Positions 10,831 through 22,560 of a stretch of DNA of 64,000 nucleotides are shown piece by piece. Positions within the stretch are counted from its first letter, which is position 1; every line of letters begins with the position of its first letter. The notes below the pieces were generated by a model. It was not told the DNA's origin. It was given only the letters and a program-made list of their open reading frames with translations, and made no database searches. The stretch lies in assembly GCA_023101885.1 (NCBI GenBank), contig JALPQD010000137.1:3810071-3874070 (forward strand), read 5' to 3'. This DNA is from Typhlomys cinereus. Its lineage: Eukaryota; Chordata; Mammalia; Rodentia; Platacanthomyidae. Both the position numbers and the translations under genes were made by a program.

Positions 10831-11475
10831 GCGCAGCTTGAATTCCTTGCAGGAGCGCCACAGGGACCTGCAAGGTGGGAGGTGGGGGCCTGGCCTGGAA
10901 TTCCATCCTAAACTTAGCATGGGTGTCCTCCAGATTGGGGGACCCTGGGAGGGGCCTTGGAGGTATAGGCCAAGGAACATTAACGTGAGCAGGGTGCAGC
11001 TAGAGAAAGCCCTCAGTCTTGCTGGGGATGAAACTGTCCCATGTGACTGCTTGGGGTGCACTGGGACTCAAAGGTTTCTTGGATCTTCATGGGATTATCA
11101 CTCTGGTTTTTGCTGAATTCCTTCCTGGATGGGGAGACACTTGAGTGGTGTCTCACCAGGAAAAGTGTCACAGTGCAGGAGGGGGCTTGAGGGAGGTCCC
11201 ACCCAGAGTGCTCTGAGCTCAGCTCTCTGCCCACCTTGGGGTCTCCTTGGCCCAGTGCTTGCTCTACCTCCAAGAAGTCAGCAGATCCCCCCATGCACAT
11301 ACACTCTGGGGTACTCTCTTCCCTCTCCTAAGGTCGTGGCATGCATACCTGCACCCCAAATTCAGAACCCACTTCAACATGGGGCAATTTCTGAACCAGA
11401 AGAAGCTAATTGGGGATCCTGAGGTGAGGCCTGCCCCTGAGTAAGGGGAACACATTTTACAAGGTTATTGACCCA

Positions 11476-11838
11476 GTGCCGTTAGCACTGAGCTATGTAT
11501 TAAAAAATCATGGTTTTGAAATCCCAGATCCCCGAATTACCGCCCATGAATTGGCTCCATTTGCCCAAATGTCCAACATTTACTCATGGGACATGTGGAA
11601 TAAGATAGAGACTCTAGCCAGAGAGCAAGAAAAAATTTTTAAGATATTGCCTTTGGATTCTCATTCTCTGGTGGCCCCACTCAAGAAAGCTTTCCCTCCT
11701 GACCCAATCCAGTGCCCACAGGTGAAGGAGACGGAAAGAAAGGGGGAAGGGACGGAGCACCTGCAGGGGCTGGGAGGGCGCAGACATCTTGAGACTGTGG
11801 GGGGGGGGGCTGGGCGGGAAAGCCATAAAACCACCTAG
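11476..11838 (+). pseudogene. ERV gag (matrix-like) remnant
   Basis: A 120-codon open stretch begins after the leader of element A and resembles the start of betaretrovirus-type gag matrix by position and composition (short helix-rich segments such as SYVLKNHGFEI). The corresponding region of element C (about 55040-55310) is interrupted by stops. No capsid, nucleocapsid or protease motifs follow. Assignment rests mainly on position in the element. Confidence 0.45.
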
Positions 11839-14800
11839 CCGGGGGCCGGGCTTAGCAGAGTCCCGGGGAGCCGTGGAGGAGTCTCGAGGGACCTTAACAG
11901 CACATGGCGGGGAAGCCCTAGGGTGGAGTTTCATAGAAACATGGCGGTGGCAAACGCTAGCCGCGGCCCCAGCGGCGAGCTAGCTTGCGCCAGGGCGGAG
12001 CTTCATTAAAATATGGTGGTTCGCGATGAGGTTCTGTACAGACTGGCGGCGCCCAATGAGGTACAGCCGTAGGAAAATATGGCAGCGTGCAGCAATGAGG
12101 CCGGGCAGTGGTGGCGCCGGCTACAGGCGCCGGCGCTCAAGAGAAAATGCCTGGGGGCGGAGCTGCCCGCTTGTCCCAGCGTGGGAAAAAGCTTTCGGGT
12201 GCAACTGCTGGCTCTGAGGCGTGGGGAGAGGTCCCGGCCTGTGGGAAACTGGCTGCCGGGAAAGAGAGTGCCTGGTGGTTTCATCAGGGGAATGAGGGTG
12301 GAAACGGTTCAGAAAAAAAAAAAAAGGCCTCCCATGTGCCTTCACAAAAACCTATCCCAAATCTGAGCGGGAACATGGCCCCAAACAGGCTAGAGCGGGA
12401 ACGGGGTAGTGGGGGTGGGGGGGAGGGTGATGTACAAATTCCTCAGTTCCTTATGCACATGGGTGAGAACTCTGTATGTTGCCTGGGATGATAGTTACCT
12501 TAAAAGGTTCTGACTTGTTTGGTTATTTAAATATCCTACAAAATATGTGTGTTTTATGTTTCAAAATAACAGCTGTGGCCACTTTAGGATTTACAGTGCA
12601 CTTATAATCACATTTTGGGTTTGACTTTGTTCATTATTTGGCATGCCCAATTTAAATGCACTTGCACACTTACAAATGACCTCAAAAGGCCTGAGTACGT
12701 ACTGATTAAAAGAGATGACACTGTGTTTTTTCCTAGGAAAGTTTGTTTTCATATGTGTAAAACCATCAAGAAAGATAAGTATAAAAAATGTATGGTACTT
12801 GAATGTATAAAAGGTTTAAAATAAGGTTTATAGGATAAAAAAACTTACTTAAAAATTAAAATGTGTACAGGAGGTTTGAGTTGGTTGCTTAAAAGGATAT
12901 TAAAATATGCTATAAAGGTTTATGGAATGTTTGGTTTATAAAAAGATTAAAAACTAGAACTGGTGATTAAAAAAAAAGTTATACATTGTGCTTTTTTTGT
13001 GCTGTAGAGGACATTGAGCCTCGGGGGTTAGAGATTAAGAATTAAGCCTCACATATTCAAATGTATTTCAATTGTCTCTTTCGATTAAGCAGAAATTTGG
13101 ATGCTCATAGAATCCCAACTTCTCAAGGACACCAGTAAGCTTATCCATGGGGTCACGAGTAAAAATTGGGAAGGTCTGAGACTGGGGTCTGCAGCCGCCT
13201 GACAAGGGCTATGCTCAGAGGCAGGCCCTGTCCACCAGATGCCATCTTGGCTATAACTTGAATCCTGGATCTCACGGTAAAAGCAAACAGGCTTCTCCTG
13301 GGGGGTGGGGGGAAAGGTCACCTTTAAAATCTAGAAAAAATGTCTTAGCTTCTGTGTGAATGTACAAGTGAATGTAGGTCTGTTGTGGGAAATCTATTTT
13401 ACCTGTGCTTCCCACAACAGAATTCCTTAAACCCATGGAATTCGATTGGGCCAGTTCTGTGTTTCCATAGGGATAACATACAATCTAGAGTGGGTTCGGA
13501 TTAGAATCTAATCGCTGGGTTTATATAATGATTGGCAAAACTCTGCTGAGCCATGTGTTCTTTCCTCAAGTCCAGGTCCACTAAACTGAAGCCAAAAGAG
13601 AGATTTCCCCTTCCTGTGTCCAGAGACTAACTAGAAAATATAAATGCTTAGTTCTGCCAACCTGAGAGTCAGCATGTAGTATATTCTTGGACATGCCTTG
13701 TTTACATCTTAGACAAGAGATAACCCCTTTTAAACTTATCTCTGAATGATTTTATGGACTTTAATATAGGACTAATGATCTAAGACTTAATGTGGAGAAA
13801 GGAAAGAGAAAGAGCCACAAAACAAATCAAAACTTGACATTTGCCTAAGGAGATAGATAAAAAATTAACAGGTACCCCCCCAAGCAGACAACCCAGCACC
13901 CCTTCCGACAGGAGAGAAATAAAAAAGATGTTTTGAATATGACCAGACTGGGCGCTTTGATATGGATGCAAACATAGGAAGCTTTCATGTGGCCTATGTT
14001 CCAACCATTGGAATTTCCACTAAAGGAAGATTATCCCCTGAACCCCAGAGCCCAGGGGTCGAGTCCTCTGGTGGAGACCAATAAAATGGCCTAAAGCTTT
14101 AGCTTCCCTCCGATGGAAAAAAGGAGTTTGCTACTGATATCCAGTGAATGAAGGCCCAAAATGCCAGGTTGAGCATCTCATGAGAATCTTGGGTTTAACA
14201 TGCAAATGGGAAGCCTCTTTGTTTCTAGACTAGGGAGCACAAAATTCCAGTGCTCAACTTCCTTCCTAGGATTTTGTCAATCTTTGATTTTAGTAATATG
14301 TTAATGATGGGGAAAATGACAGGTTCATCAGTCACTCACAAAGTAACTACTGACATTCCTTATATGCTTAATAATGTTGCTTTTAGACATTCCCTCATTT
14401 AAGAAGACAAAATAGACAATTCACATTGTTTTAAACAGGTTTTTAGATGTGATCATAGAGATTCACAGCTGCCAAAGAAATAAGGTCTTCAGTATGTAGA
14501 TTAATTCTAAGTTTTTCACCAAACTAAGACTATAACTATTCTAGGCGAGGTAACAGGTTTTCTTTACTAACTTTTGCCTGTACCCACAGTAAGATTATTG
14601 AGTTTCTTTGGTTTATCCCATGTGCCCTCCCAGTTACAATGGTTTAATCCTTGTGTAGACCTTAAAGTTTAACCTATGTTTTGTCTCTTTTATAGGGACC
14701 TTAAAGTAATAGAGCCATCTGTCAAGGACCTCTAGACCATCCCAGCACTTATTAGATGAGGATACCAGATTGCTTTCACTCTCAACATCCCATCTCAGCA

Positions 14801-14995
14801 GGAAGCAGCCAGAACAGTCTTTGACCCTTATCCCTTGAGCAGTCTGGATCCTCAAATAGGCTAGAGGTAAAATAGGCAGGTTTAAAACAGCCATGCTGGG
14901 ATGGGTCTCTCAAGGTCTTTAGGTCTTTAAAATTCTAAAAAAGGACATCCCCCTCTGCTAGACAACCCCATACCCAACTAAATTAAAGGTCCAAC

Positions 14996-15273
14996 TTTTT
15001 TTTTTTTTTTTTTATTCAATTGTGTGTGTGTGTGCGTGTGTGTGTATCTGTGTGTATGTGTAGAACCACGGGCAAATTTGGGAACCACCATGGACGCTTC
15101 CACCTCTTCCTTGTTTACTCTGCCCCGAGATTCACAGGCTCCGCCCTACCAGGATCAGAAACACAAGCTGCCCCTGCTTCCACTTGGCGTCTATACATGG
15201 GGTCTAGGATCCAAACTCAGGACCTCTCGCCTGCAAGGCAGAGGCTTAACCCCTGAGCCACTTTTCCAGCCCC
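14996..15273 (-). mobile_element. Young SINE inside ERV element A
   Basis: Reverse-oriented full SINE: poly-T at 15000, TG repeat, 'gaaccacgggcaaatttggg', and a head ending 'ctgagccacttttccagccc'. Its target duplication aaaggtccaac is at 14985-14995 and 15274-15284. Element C has a SINE with the same duplicated site at 58569-58806, so this insertion predates the split of A and C. Confidence 0.95.
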
Positions 15274-15932
15274 AAAGGTCCAACTTTTACAAACAAGAAG
15301 GGGAAGTAAGCCCACACCAACAGCTAGGGTTAACATTATTTACCATCAATGTTTTAAATTTTAAATTTTCAAAAAGGAACTTAAATTGAGATCCCAAAGA
15401 CAATGGGAAGTCTATCCACCAAACTTTTGGTCAGGAAACTATCCACAATGTGCTCTAAGAAAATTTTAACCATAATTGTTATAGTCCTGACTTAACTCAA
15501 GATGACTTGATTGATACCTTCCCTAAACCAAGGTGGAATCGATCCGGATTTGACCTAACATCTGGTAAAAATTGTTCTTTTAATAATTATGTCCCTTAAG
15601 TGTTTCCTCAGCACATCTCTCAGCAGCGCTCCATCTATGAGACCACGCTACAGACATCTATGCCATAGCCCCCCAGAGACTTGATTCAAGCTTGGAGGCT
15701 TGTGAGGCCTTGGTCTAATGACAGACCAGGTAGGCCTGTATTGCCCATGTGAGCCACATGTGACTTCCCCAGGCCACCTGCTGCCATGCCTAGTGCTGAT
15801 GCCAACCTGCCTGACTGAGAAGACCAACTGGGACAGGACAACAGCGAAAGCTCATGCTGAGACTCATGGGACATTGGACATACGTATAATTAATTGTAAA
15901 ATACAGTCTCCACTAAAACAAAAAAGGGGAGA

Positions 15933-16379
15933 TGTTGGGCCTGACCAGGATTTGCCCCAGGGCATGGCCGAGCACATGGCACTAAAGATGGCGCTGAGGG
16001 CTAGTGTCCTGGGCATTACCTTGATCACATTACAGGGACCCCTAATTGGCTTTCAGGTATTGACCTGCCCTCTGTGCTGAGTGGCACTGAACTTGGCCAC
16101 TAGCACCTAAAGGATGTGTTGATCTTTGACACAATTGGATGCCCATTTGGTGCCCTTGTGGTTTTTTGTCTATATAAGCTCCGTTTCTTCCCCCAATAAA
16201 CTTGAGTTCTGCTCTGACAGACTTCCCGTCCCGTGTCGAGTCTCTAGGGAATGGAGGTGGAGGTGGGGACAGCAGGACTTCGCCTTTCTTCGTCTTTGCA
16301 GCCAGTAGGCTGCGCAATTGTGTGAATGAGTGTGTGAGTGGGCTGAAACATGCCACGCCGTGGGTGAGTGGACACCACA
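15933..16379 (+). repeat. 3' LTR of ERV element A
   Basis: Begins TGTTGGGCCTG after an A-rich/purine tract (aaaaaaggggaga) and ends ...GACACCACA (TG...CA ends). It contains a TATA box (tatataagctcc, about 16171), the poly(A) signal AATAAA (about 16195) and a downstream R/U5. It is clearly homologous to the two LTRs of element C. It ends 31 bp from the PBX4 exon 5 splice donor. Confidence 0.93.
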
Positions 16380-16411
16380 GCGAGTGACCTAGCCACAGTG
16401 GGGGCACTCAC

Positions 16412-16547
16412 CTGGGGCACAGTGATGCCACCCTTCCGTGCCAGCTCCTCTTTGGCCTCTTCGCTGGGGTATGGGTTGCTCAGGTGCGAGTAAAAATACT
16501 CGTTGAGCACTTCCGTGGCCTGCTTGCTGAAGTTGCGCCGCTTCCGC
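16412..16547 (-). CDS. PBX4: PBX4 coding exon 5 (homeodomain helices 1-2)
   Basis: Encodes [20 protein letters not shown] and [20 protein letters not shown] plus GITVPQ, about residues 218-263. It is the N-terminal arm, helix 1, the three-residue TALE loop (NPYP context) and helix 2. The TALE loop binds the HOX hexapeptide tryptophan. Acceptor TCTGCAG and donor GTGAGT are canonical; the first codon is split with exon 4 (AG|G). Compared with the human exon (NNPYP, LTISQ) only conservative changes are present. On the minus strand the ERV-A LTR begins 32 bp past the exon end. Confidence 0.98.
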
Positions 16548-16621
16548 CTGCAGAGATGAACCTGTGTCAGGCAGCCCACCCGGGACCTGCCAGATGCTTG
16601 TTCTACAGCTGTTTTTAGAAC

Positions 16622-16624
16622 ACA

Positions 16625-16664
<40 letters not shown>

Positions 16665-16888
16665 ACGAGTATCAGAGAATACTGTGTTTGTGTCCTTGTG
16701 GAGGCTCCAGGGTGCCTTTGGGAATCATTCTGGATCACTTCTACCACCCTTTTCCTCTGAGATTTCCCAGGTTCTGTCCACCAGGGTTAGACATGCAGGT
16801 TGCCACCATTTCTCCCTGGTATTTTTATGGGGGATTTGAACTCAAGACCTTCTGTTTGCGAGGCAGTCTAGCCCCTGAGCTCCAGCCC
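16622..16888 (-). mobile_element. Older B2-like SINE with (GT)n tail
   Basis: The plus strand shows a 40 bp GT run at 16625-16663, then 'tgtccttgtggaggctccag', 'aatcattctggatcacttct' and 'ctgagctccagccc', which is the reverse complement of the older SINE subfamily also found at 18731, 61340 and 62912. It lies in PBX4 intron 4. Confidence 0.8.
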
Positions 16889-17182
16889 TCAACTTTGCTT
16901 TTTCAGACAAGGTCTGTCACCGAACCTGGAGCCCACTGAGTTGGGTGCCCTGGGTGGTTGCAGCCCTGGCCCCTGCCGGGTCGATGCCCTATTCCTGTTT
17001 TTACACCTGTGGTCTGTCTGGAGGGTGCTGAGGTCTGAGCTCACGTCTGCAGCAGCTTTGAGACCATGGGCCCTTTGGGAGTCTGTGAGAAGACCATACC
17101 TTAGGCCCACCAAGGGGTGGCTCTGTGGGGAGACCCTGGGCTCTGTCTCCATCCTCACCCCGGCCAGGCAGGGGTCCCTCAC

Positions 17183-17373
17183 CTGGAGTCCAGGAGGCGT
17201 GAGCGCAGGGTCATGACTGCCTCGCAAGCGCTCTGTTTCAACTGCATGTGGATGGTGCTGAACTTGGCGTGGATGATGCCCACCATGCGCGCGATCTCCT
17301 CAGCTGACACAGGCCTCAGGTGGCTCTGTTCCCGCAGCAGGTTGGTGACGTGCGTGGTGAACTCGCAGCAGGC
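17183..17373 (-). CDS. PBX4: PBX4 coding exon 4 (PBC-B region)
   Basis: Encodes [20 protein letters not shown], then [20 protein letters not shown] and [23 protein letters not shown], about residues 155-217. This is the PBC-B part of the domain that contacts MEIS/PREP partners and carries nuclear export information in the family. Acceptor GCCCCAG and donor GTGAGG are canonical, and 191 nt leaves two bases that join exon 5. Only small substitutions separate it from human PBX4. It is separated from exon 3 by a 115 bp intron. Confidence 0.98.
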
Positions 17374-17488
17374 CTGGGGCGTGGGCAGGAGAAGGAGGCG
17401 CGGGCCTGTGACTGAGTGTGGGTAGGTGTGTGGGTGCCCCCCCGCGGCTCACCCAGGCCCGGGTCACTCTAACATGCAGAAAGATCAC

Positions 17489-17745
17489 CTGTTCGTACTT
17501 CGCTAGCTCAGCGTGGTAGATCTGCCGGATCTGTGACAGCTTGGCCCTGTAATTGGCTAGGTTATTGTCGCCAAGGCAGCCGCCTGGGGTCGCCGCACTT
17601 TCCGCGGCTGTGGCCACAGCACTGCCTCCTCCTCCTTGTCCTTGCGTCTCTGGCCTGGACACCCCCTCAGCCACCAGCATGTTGTCCAGGCGCAGCAGCT
17701 GAGCATCTGGGGGATCCTGGGCTTGGCAGCTGCCGGTGCCCACGG
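17489..17745 (-). CDS. PBX4: PBX4 coding exon 3 (PBC-A region, divergent start)
   Basis: Encodes [20 protein letters not shown] followed by a Gly/Ala-rich linker and [22 protein letters not shown], about residues 70-154. Acceptor CATCCAG and donor GTGATC fit; 257 nt keeps phase. The first eleven residues read [11 protein letters not shown] where human PBX4 has VVSIRGIQDED: only three match, although the length is kept. The linker before YRAKLSQ is two residues shorter and lacks the EHSD motif common to PBX1-4. Both changes lie in the otherwise very conserved PBC-A domain that binds MEIS/PREP. A short GA/CT repeat lies just upstream of the acceptor. Confidence 0.96.
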
Positions 17746-18149
17746 CTGGATGAGCAAGAGAGAGAGAGAGAGTCAGGATCACAGATAACCACCTAGGCCC
17801 ATGTCATGTTTTACCTGGGGCCATGTGGGAACCCGAACTCCGGTCTGCTATGTAGCTCAGGCTGGCCTGAAGCTGCTCAGCCATCCTCCTAATTCGCCTC
17901 CCACCGGCTGAGCCCACAGGCGCCCTACCAACCCACCAGGCCACCGCCTGAGTCCACTCCACCAGTCACCTTTCCAGGGCCAGAGGAAACGTTTGCAGCA
18001 ACAGAGAAAACAGGAGGCCAAGGCTGAAGTGGTGGGGGGTGAGAAGATGTTTCCCAAGGGGACAGGGCAGGTGTAATGCTGACTGAGCCCTGAGTGACAA
18101 GCTAAGGGAAGCTAAGGGTTGCCTTGGCAATAGGCTCCCCTCCATCAAG

Positions 18150-18550
18150 GTTGGACACAGGCGTCAACTGCACGGTTGAGGGTTTCAGCTCTGGGCACAC
18201 CTGCAGAGAATTAGTGGTTGGGTTAGGCCCGGAGCAAACCTGCAGAAGATTGTCTAGCTGATGGGAAGGCCCAGCACATGGTGGGTGTGACTAAGCCCTG
18301 AACAGGTGAATAAAATCCTGAGAGCTGGTTGAGGACTCTGGCATCTTTGTGAACACTTGTCCAGATGTGTTGGTCTGGCAAGAAAGATTGTCCCTCTATC
18401 AGCTCTTGTGTGAAGAGAGTGTGGCCAGGTCCCTCTGCCCTTGGTGATGGTGCAGCTCGCCTGCCAGTTGGACTAAGAGCAGAAACTGGAATGAGCCCCT
18501 TGTTCTCCCGAGCTGTTTGGTGATGTTTTATCAGCAACCTCACAGCTGAC
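18150..18550 (+). mobile_element. hAT-type MITE, URR1-like
   Basis: Carries the same blocks as the copy at 5340: 'acaggcgtcaactgcacggt', 'gggaaggcccagcacatggt', and near its 3' end 'aactggaatgagccccttgt'. No coding capacity. Confidence 0.55.
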
Positions 18551-18730
18551 TGCAACCCCCTCCTTTCACACAGCCCAGGCTGCCCTTAGCTCCTCGACCC
18601 TCTGTCTGCCCTGAGTGCTGGTGCAGGTGGGCGGTGCTCATACCACCAGCCACTGAGTCTGAGCTCAGCATACACATCCACAAGCACCCGGGTCATTTCC
18701 TTCGTGCTTGTCCTGTAGAAAACAATCAGG

Positions 18731-18955
18731 GCTGGAGAGATGGCTCAGGGGCTAAGACTCTGTCTTGCAGGCAGAAGGTCCTGGGTTTGGATCCCAGATC
18801 ATTAAAAAAAAATGCCAGGTAGAAATGGCAGTGGCCTACATTTCTGGCCCTGGTAGACAGCTTGGGAAATCCCAGAATGAAACAAACAAGGTAGAAGCAA
18901 TCCAGGAAGATTCCAGAAGTCACCCTTGGGCCTCCACAGGACACATGGTGCATGT
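18731..18955 (+). mobile_element. Older B2-like SINE
   Basis: Starts gggctggagagatggctcag with recognisable A and B boxes. The body differs from the young family: 'aaatggcagtggcctacatt', then 'gaagattccagaagtcaccc'. An internal A8 run follows 'ggatcccagatcat'. The same subfamily appears at 24650, 45285, 61340 and 62912. Confidence 0.85.
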
Positions 18956-19974
18956 GATATACTTTAAGTCATTAGTGCCAAGAGCAGGCTGGCAGGCGTG
19001 GCAGTCAGAGGCCATCTTGGGAAGTGGCAGGATAGCCAAACACTTCAGGCATCTTCTCTGGAGAGCCTCCCATCCGGCTTGCTTCTGGGGGTGCACTGTC
19101 CATTCTGTGTGCACCTCTCTCTGGCCCTGAACTGCCAAGTTGAGCCAGAGGAGAAAAGGTGTGTCACTTCTGAGGATCTCATAGCTTGCCGGATGTGTAG
19201 GGTCTGCAGATGTTGTGCAGGAGGCTCAGGCAGCAGCCACGCCCCTGCGCCCTGGGCCACAGAGTGAACTGTGTCCTGAGCCGCCACAACACGCCACCCA
19301 GCTCTGCTCGGATCCCACGGTAGCAGAAGGACTGTGCAGAGTGACCGCAGAGCCACTACTCTCCCAGGTGACCTGAGTGAGAACTGTCCTCTGCCGCCCA
19401 GCTGGGCTCCAGCCAGTGCATCTCCCCCCAGTACATTTCCCAAAAGGTTCTGGAGCCTTCTGGCATGTCCCCAGCCAGCAGGCACTCGGGGCATGCAGCC
19501 CTTTCTGATGTTCGTAGGGGTAGGTTCCTCTCGTGGGCAGCTGTGGGTACCACCCGGCTCTTGATTCTCCTTCTTGGTCAGAGTCTCCTGGGCCCGGGCT
19601 GGCCCCCAATGTGCCCATGATGACTGCCGAGGGCTGGGCTATTTCACCACGCCAGGACTTGCTCATGCTGTGTTTAGTCACTGCAGCCCCAAGCCTTCAG
19701 GTAACACGTTCCATGGCATTATGTGAAGTATAGGGCTGCAAGCTGTGGGCCTCAGGGACACTAGGCATGGTAGCCAAGGTAGTTCCTGTCTTGGTTCTTA
19801 AGAGACAGCCCCCAGCTTGGGCCACTCACCAAGGCAGCAAGCCAAGGGATGGGTTCTGGGGCTAAGGAGCTTGCCTAACACCATCAGGTCCAAGGTTCGA
19901 TCCTCAGCATTGCATAGAAAGCCAACTATGGTGCACAGTGGTCCCTCTGTCACATTAGCAAACAAGGAGGAACA

Positions 19975-20625
19975 TGTGTGTCTATGTGTAGTGTGTGTAG
20001 TATATCTGTATGTCTGTGTGTAGTGTGTGTGAGTGTATCTGTTTACGAGTGTGTAGTGTGCATCTGTGTATCTGTGTGTATGAGTGTGTGTGTGTCTATG
20101 TGTATCTGTGGGTATGAGTGTGTGTGTAGTGTATCTGTGTGTAGTGTGTGTATAGTGTATCTGTGTGTAGCGTGTGTGAGTGTATCTGTGTGTAGTGTGT
20201 ATCTGTGTAGTGTCTGTATCTGTGTGTATGAGTGTGTATGTGTCTTGTGTAGTGTGTAGTGTATCTGTGTGTATGTCTATGTGTAGTGTGTGTGTAGTGT
20301 ATGTATCTGTGTGTGATATATCTGTGTGTGTGTATATCTGTGTGTAGCGTGTTTGTATCTGTGTATGAGTGTGTAGTGTGCATCTGTGTATCTGTGTATA
20401 GTGTCTGTGTGTATCTGTGTATATGAGTGTGTATGTGTGTGTGTAGTGTATCTGTATGTAGTGTGTGTGTAGTGTATCTGTGTATAGTGTGTATATCTGT
20501 GTGGTGTGTGTGTATCTGTGTGTCTGTGTGTAGCATGTGTGAGTGTATCTGTGTATAAGTGTGTAGTGTGTGTATCTGTGTGTGTGTGTCTAGTGTGTAG
20601 TATATGAGTGTGGTGTGCACATGTG
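19975..20625. repeat. 650 bp TG/TGTAGTGTATC compound repeat
   Basis: A long imperfect array of TGTGTGTAGTGTATCTG-type units of variable length, with TGAGTGTG and TATCTGTG variants. It lies in PBX4 intron 2 and creates spurious open frames on both strands. Confidence 0.95.
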
Positions 20626-20635
20626 CATGCGCACA

Positions 20636-20735
20636 GTGTCTCAGTAGCCCAGGCTGGCCTAGCACTCACGACTGCATTGAGTGGCTCAGATGTGAGGCAC
20701 AATCCTCCTGCCCCAGCTTCCCCCATGCAGGACAT
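20636..20735 (-). mobile_element. B1 SINE fragment
   Basis: The plus strand reads 'cagtagcccaggctggccta' and 'gaggcacaatcctcctgccc', the reverse complement of the 7SL-derived B1 left end. Confidence 0.7.
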
Positions 20736-21027
20736 GCAGGACCTGCAAGACTTGCAGGCATGCACTGCCCTGTCTGGTGAGTTCTTTGAACCTACTGTGA
20801 GCACCCAGAGGCTTGCTTTTCCTAGGACCAAACATGCCGGGAGTGGGAGATTCGAATTCGCAGTTGGAGGCTTTGGGCTCTCCTGAGTGTCAGCTGGATC
20901 ATCTGAGTGTAGCTGCAACTGGTGGGTAAAGTCGGCCAGATAACTGTTGCTGTCCCAAGCTGTGGTGAGCTCTGGAGGGCACTGCGGCTCTTCCCCTGAG
21001 CCGAGCAAAGGCCGTGGCGATTTCAGG

Positions 21028-21330
21028 GGTCAATTTGACAGGTGAGCGATGAACCTTTGAGCATGTCTGTGGGGAATGATCCAGTTAAGACTAATTGATT
21101 CCAGTTGATTCCGGAAGGCCCAGCCCCTAGCAGATGAGACCATTCATTCCCAGGAAGCCAGACAAGTGGGTGAGAACTGGGTCAGGATTGTGGCAGATCA
21201 GCAAGGGAGATGTCTATAGCTCTTCCTGCAGGTGGGGTGTGGCCAGTTCCCTCAGCCCCTGGTGTTGGTATCAAGGATCCCCGTTTCCCTGAATTGTCTG
21301 AGCTGGCAAATGTGAAATAACGCAGTCTTC
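21028..21330 (+). mobile_element. hAT-type MITE, URR1-like
   Basis: A third copy, with 'ggggtcaatttgacaggtga' at its start and 'ggaaggcccagcccctagca' centrally. More diverged than the other two. Confidence 0.5.
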
Positions 21331-22379
21331 TGAGGTCATCTGAACAGGGAAGGGGTGCTGCTGAGGGGACCCTCTCTGCTGCCCCCTGGGGAGGCAGCCA
21401 GAGCCCCTGAAGAACAGTTTTTCTCCACCTGCTTGCAGGCGCAGACTATGGTGGTGTGGGTGGCCCGAACGGTGGTGATGGAGATGGCAGTCCGGGTGGG
21501 TGCATCTGGGGCACAGGAAAGAAGGGAGTGCATGTGGAGAGAGTGGAGACCATAGCTAAGATTCCCAGAGGAGCAGGAATCACCCGCAAGGTTCTTGGGT
21601 GCTCTCCTGGGCTTGGCACTGCCGCAAGGACCAGAAGCATCACCACCCGCAGACCACTCACAGACCATCTGAAGACCACCCGCAGACCACCTGCAGGGCT
21701 GGACCTAAGACTGGACTCTAGAGGACGCCATCTGCTGCGGCCGCCCTGCTGTTGCTGCTAGGTGGAGCAGGAGGACCCCCCCAGCACTTCCCCAGCCTCA
21801 GGCTCATTCACCCCCCCCCAACATTCTAAACAACTGTTCCTACACTCTGGGTCTTTGAGAACAATGTTCTCAGCTGTTGTGGGGGCCCTGGCCTCTCAAC
21901 CCCAGGGAACCCCACACTAAACAGGAAGCTTGAGGGGGTTAGTCTGGGCCCTGACACTTGGTCTCAAACAAAACAGAAAAAAGAAAGCCCTAGACAGGAG
22001 CTGCAGTGAGGGGCAGCTGCTGGAGTGTCTGCACCCCAGTGTGAGGACTGAACCTGGATCCCTGGGGCCACATGAAAACACTGGGCACCCAGAGGCCTGG
22101 AGGACTTGGCAGGGAAGCGCTAGACCCTCAACCTTGACAACAGAGTTAAACTCCAGAAGCCAGCAGGTGGAAAGAGAGCTGCTTCAGGAAGTTGTCCTTG
22201 ACCCCCTGTGCCATGGCAGATTTTTTTCTCTCAAATAAAGATCTAAAGTTTTCTGCCTGTTTTCTAAAGGTGGGCATGGCTGTGTCTGGAATCCAGCGCC
22301 TGGAGGTACGGCACGGCCAGCATAACCGCTGGATGTGTGCCAGGTTCGGTGAGAGACCCCCATCCCAGAAAGAGGGGTT

Positions 22380-22560
22380 AGGGAACTGGTACTATGGCCA
22401 AGGGGCTAAAACCTCTGCCTCACAGGCAAAAGAACCTGAGTTCAGATCCCAGAGGAAACCCTGGGGTTGACAGGACTGTGATCCTGGCCCTCCAGGCAGC
22501 GCCTGGGAAACCCCAGGACAAAGCAGTAAGGGGGCAGAGTGTCCAACTGATCCCTGATGT
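22380..22560 (+). mobile_element. Old SINE fragment
   Basis: A B2-like head is readable ('aaggggctaaaacctctgcc', 'gaacctgagttcagatccca') followed by 'gcctgggaaaccccaggaca' from the older body. Confidence 0.65.

Larger units (their letters stand above)
11385..16379 (+). mobile_element. ERV element A, non-coding ERV2-like, 5' LTR missing
   Basis: Homology with element C begins near 11400 (the shared 'cccagtgccgttagcac' phrase is at 11471) and runs to a 447 bp 3' LTR at 15933-16379. No 5' LTR precedes it, so the copy is 5' truncated or rearranged. The interior is A/T-rich and closed in all frames apart from a gag-like start, so the element could not encode its own enzymes. It lies antisense in PBX4 intron 5. 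A young SINE sits at 14996-15273, at the same site as in element C. Confidence 0.88.

Noticed and set aside
11385..11430. Myristoylation-type gag start (MGQF) in element A
   Set aside because: The matching region of element C lacks it and the frame ends at once; the resemblance may be chance.
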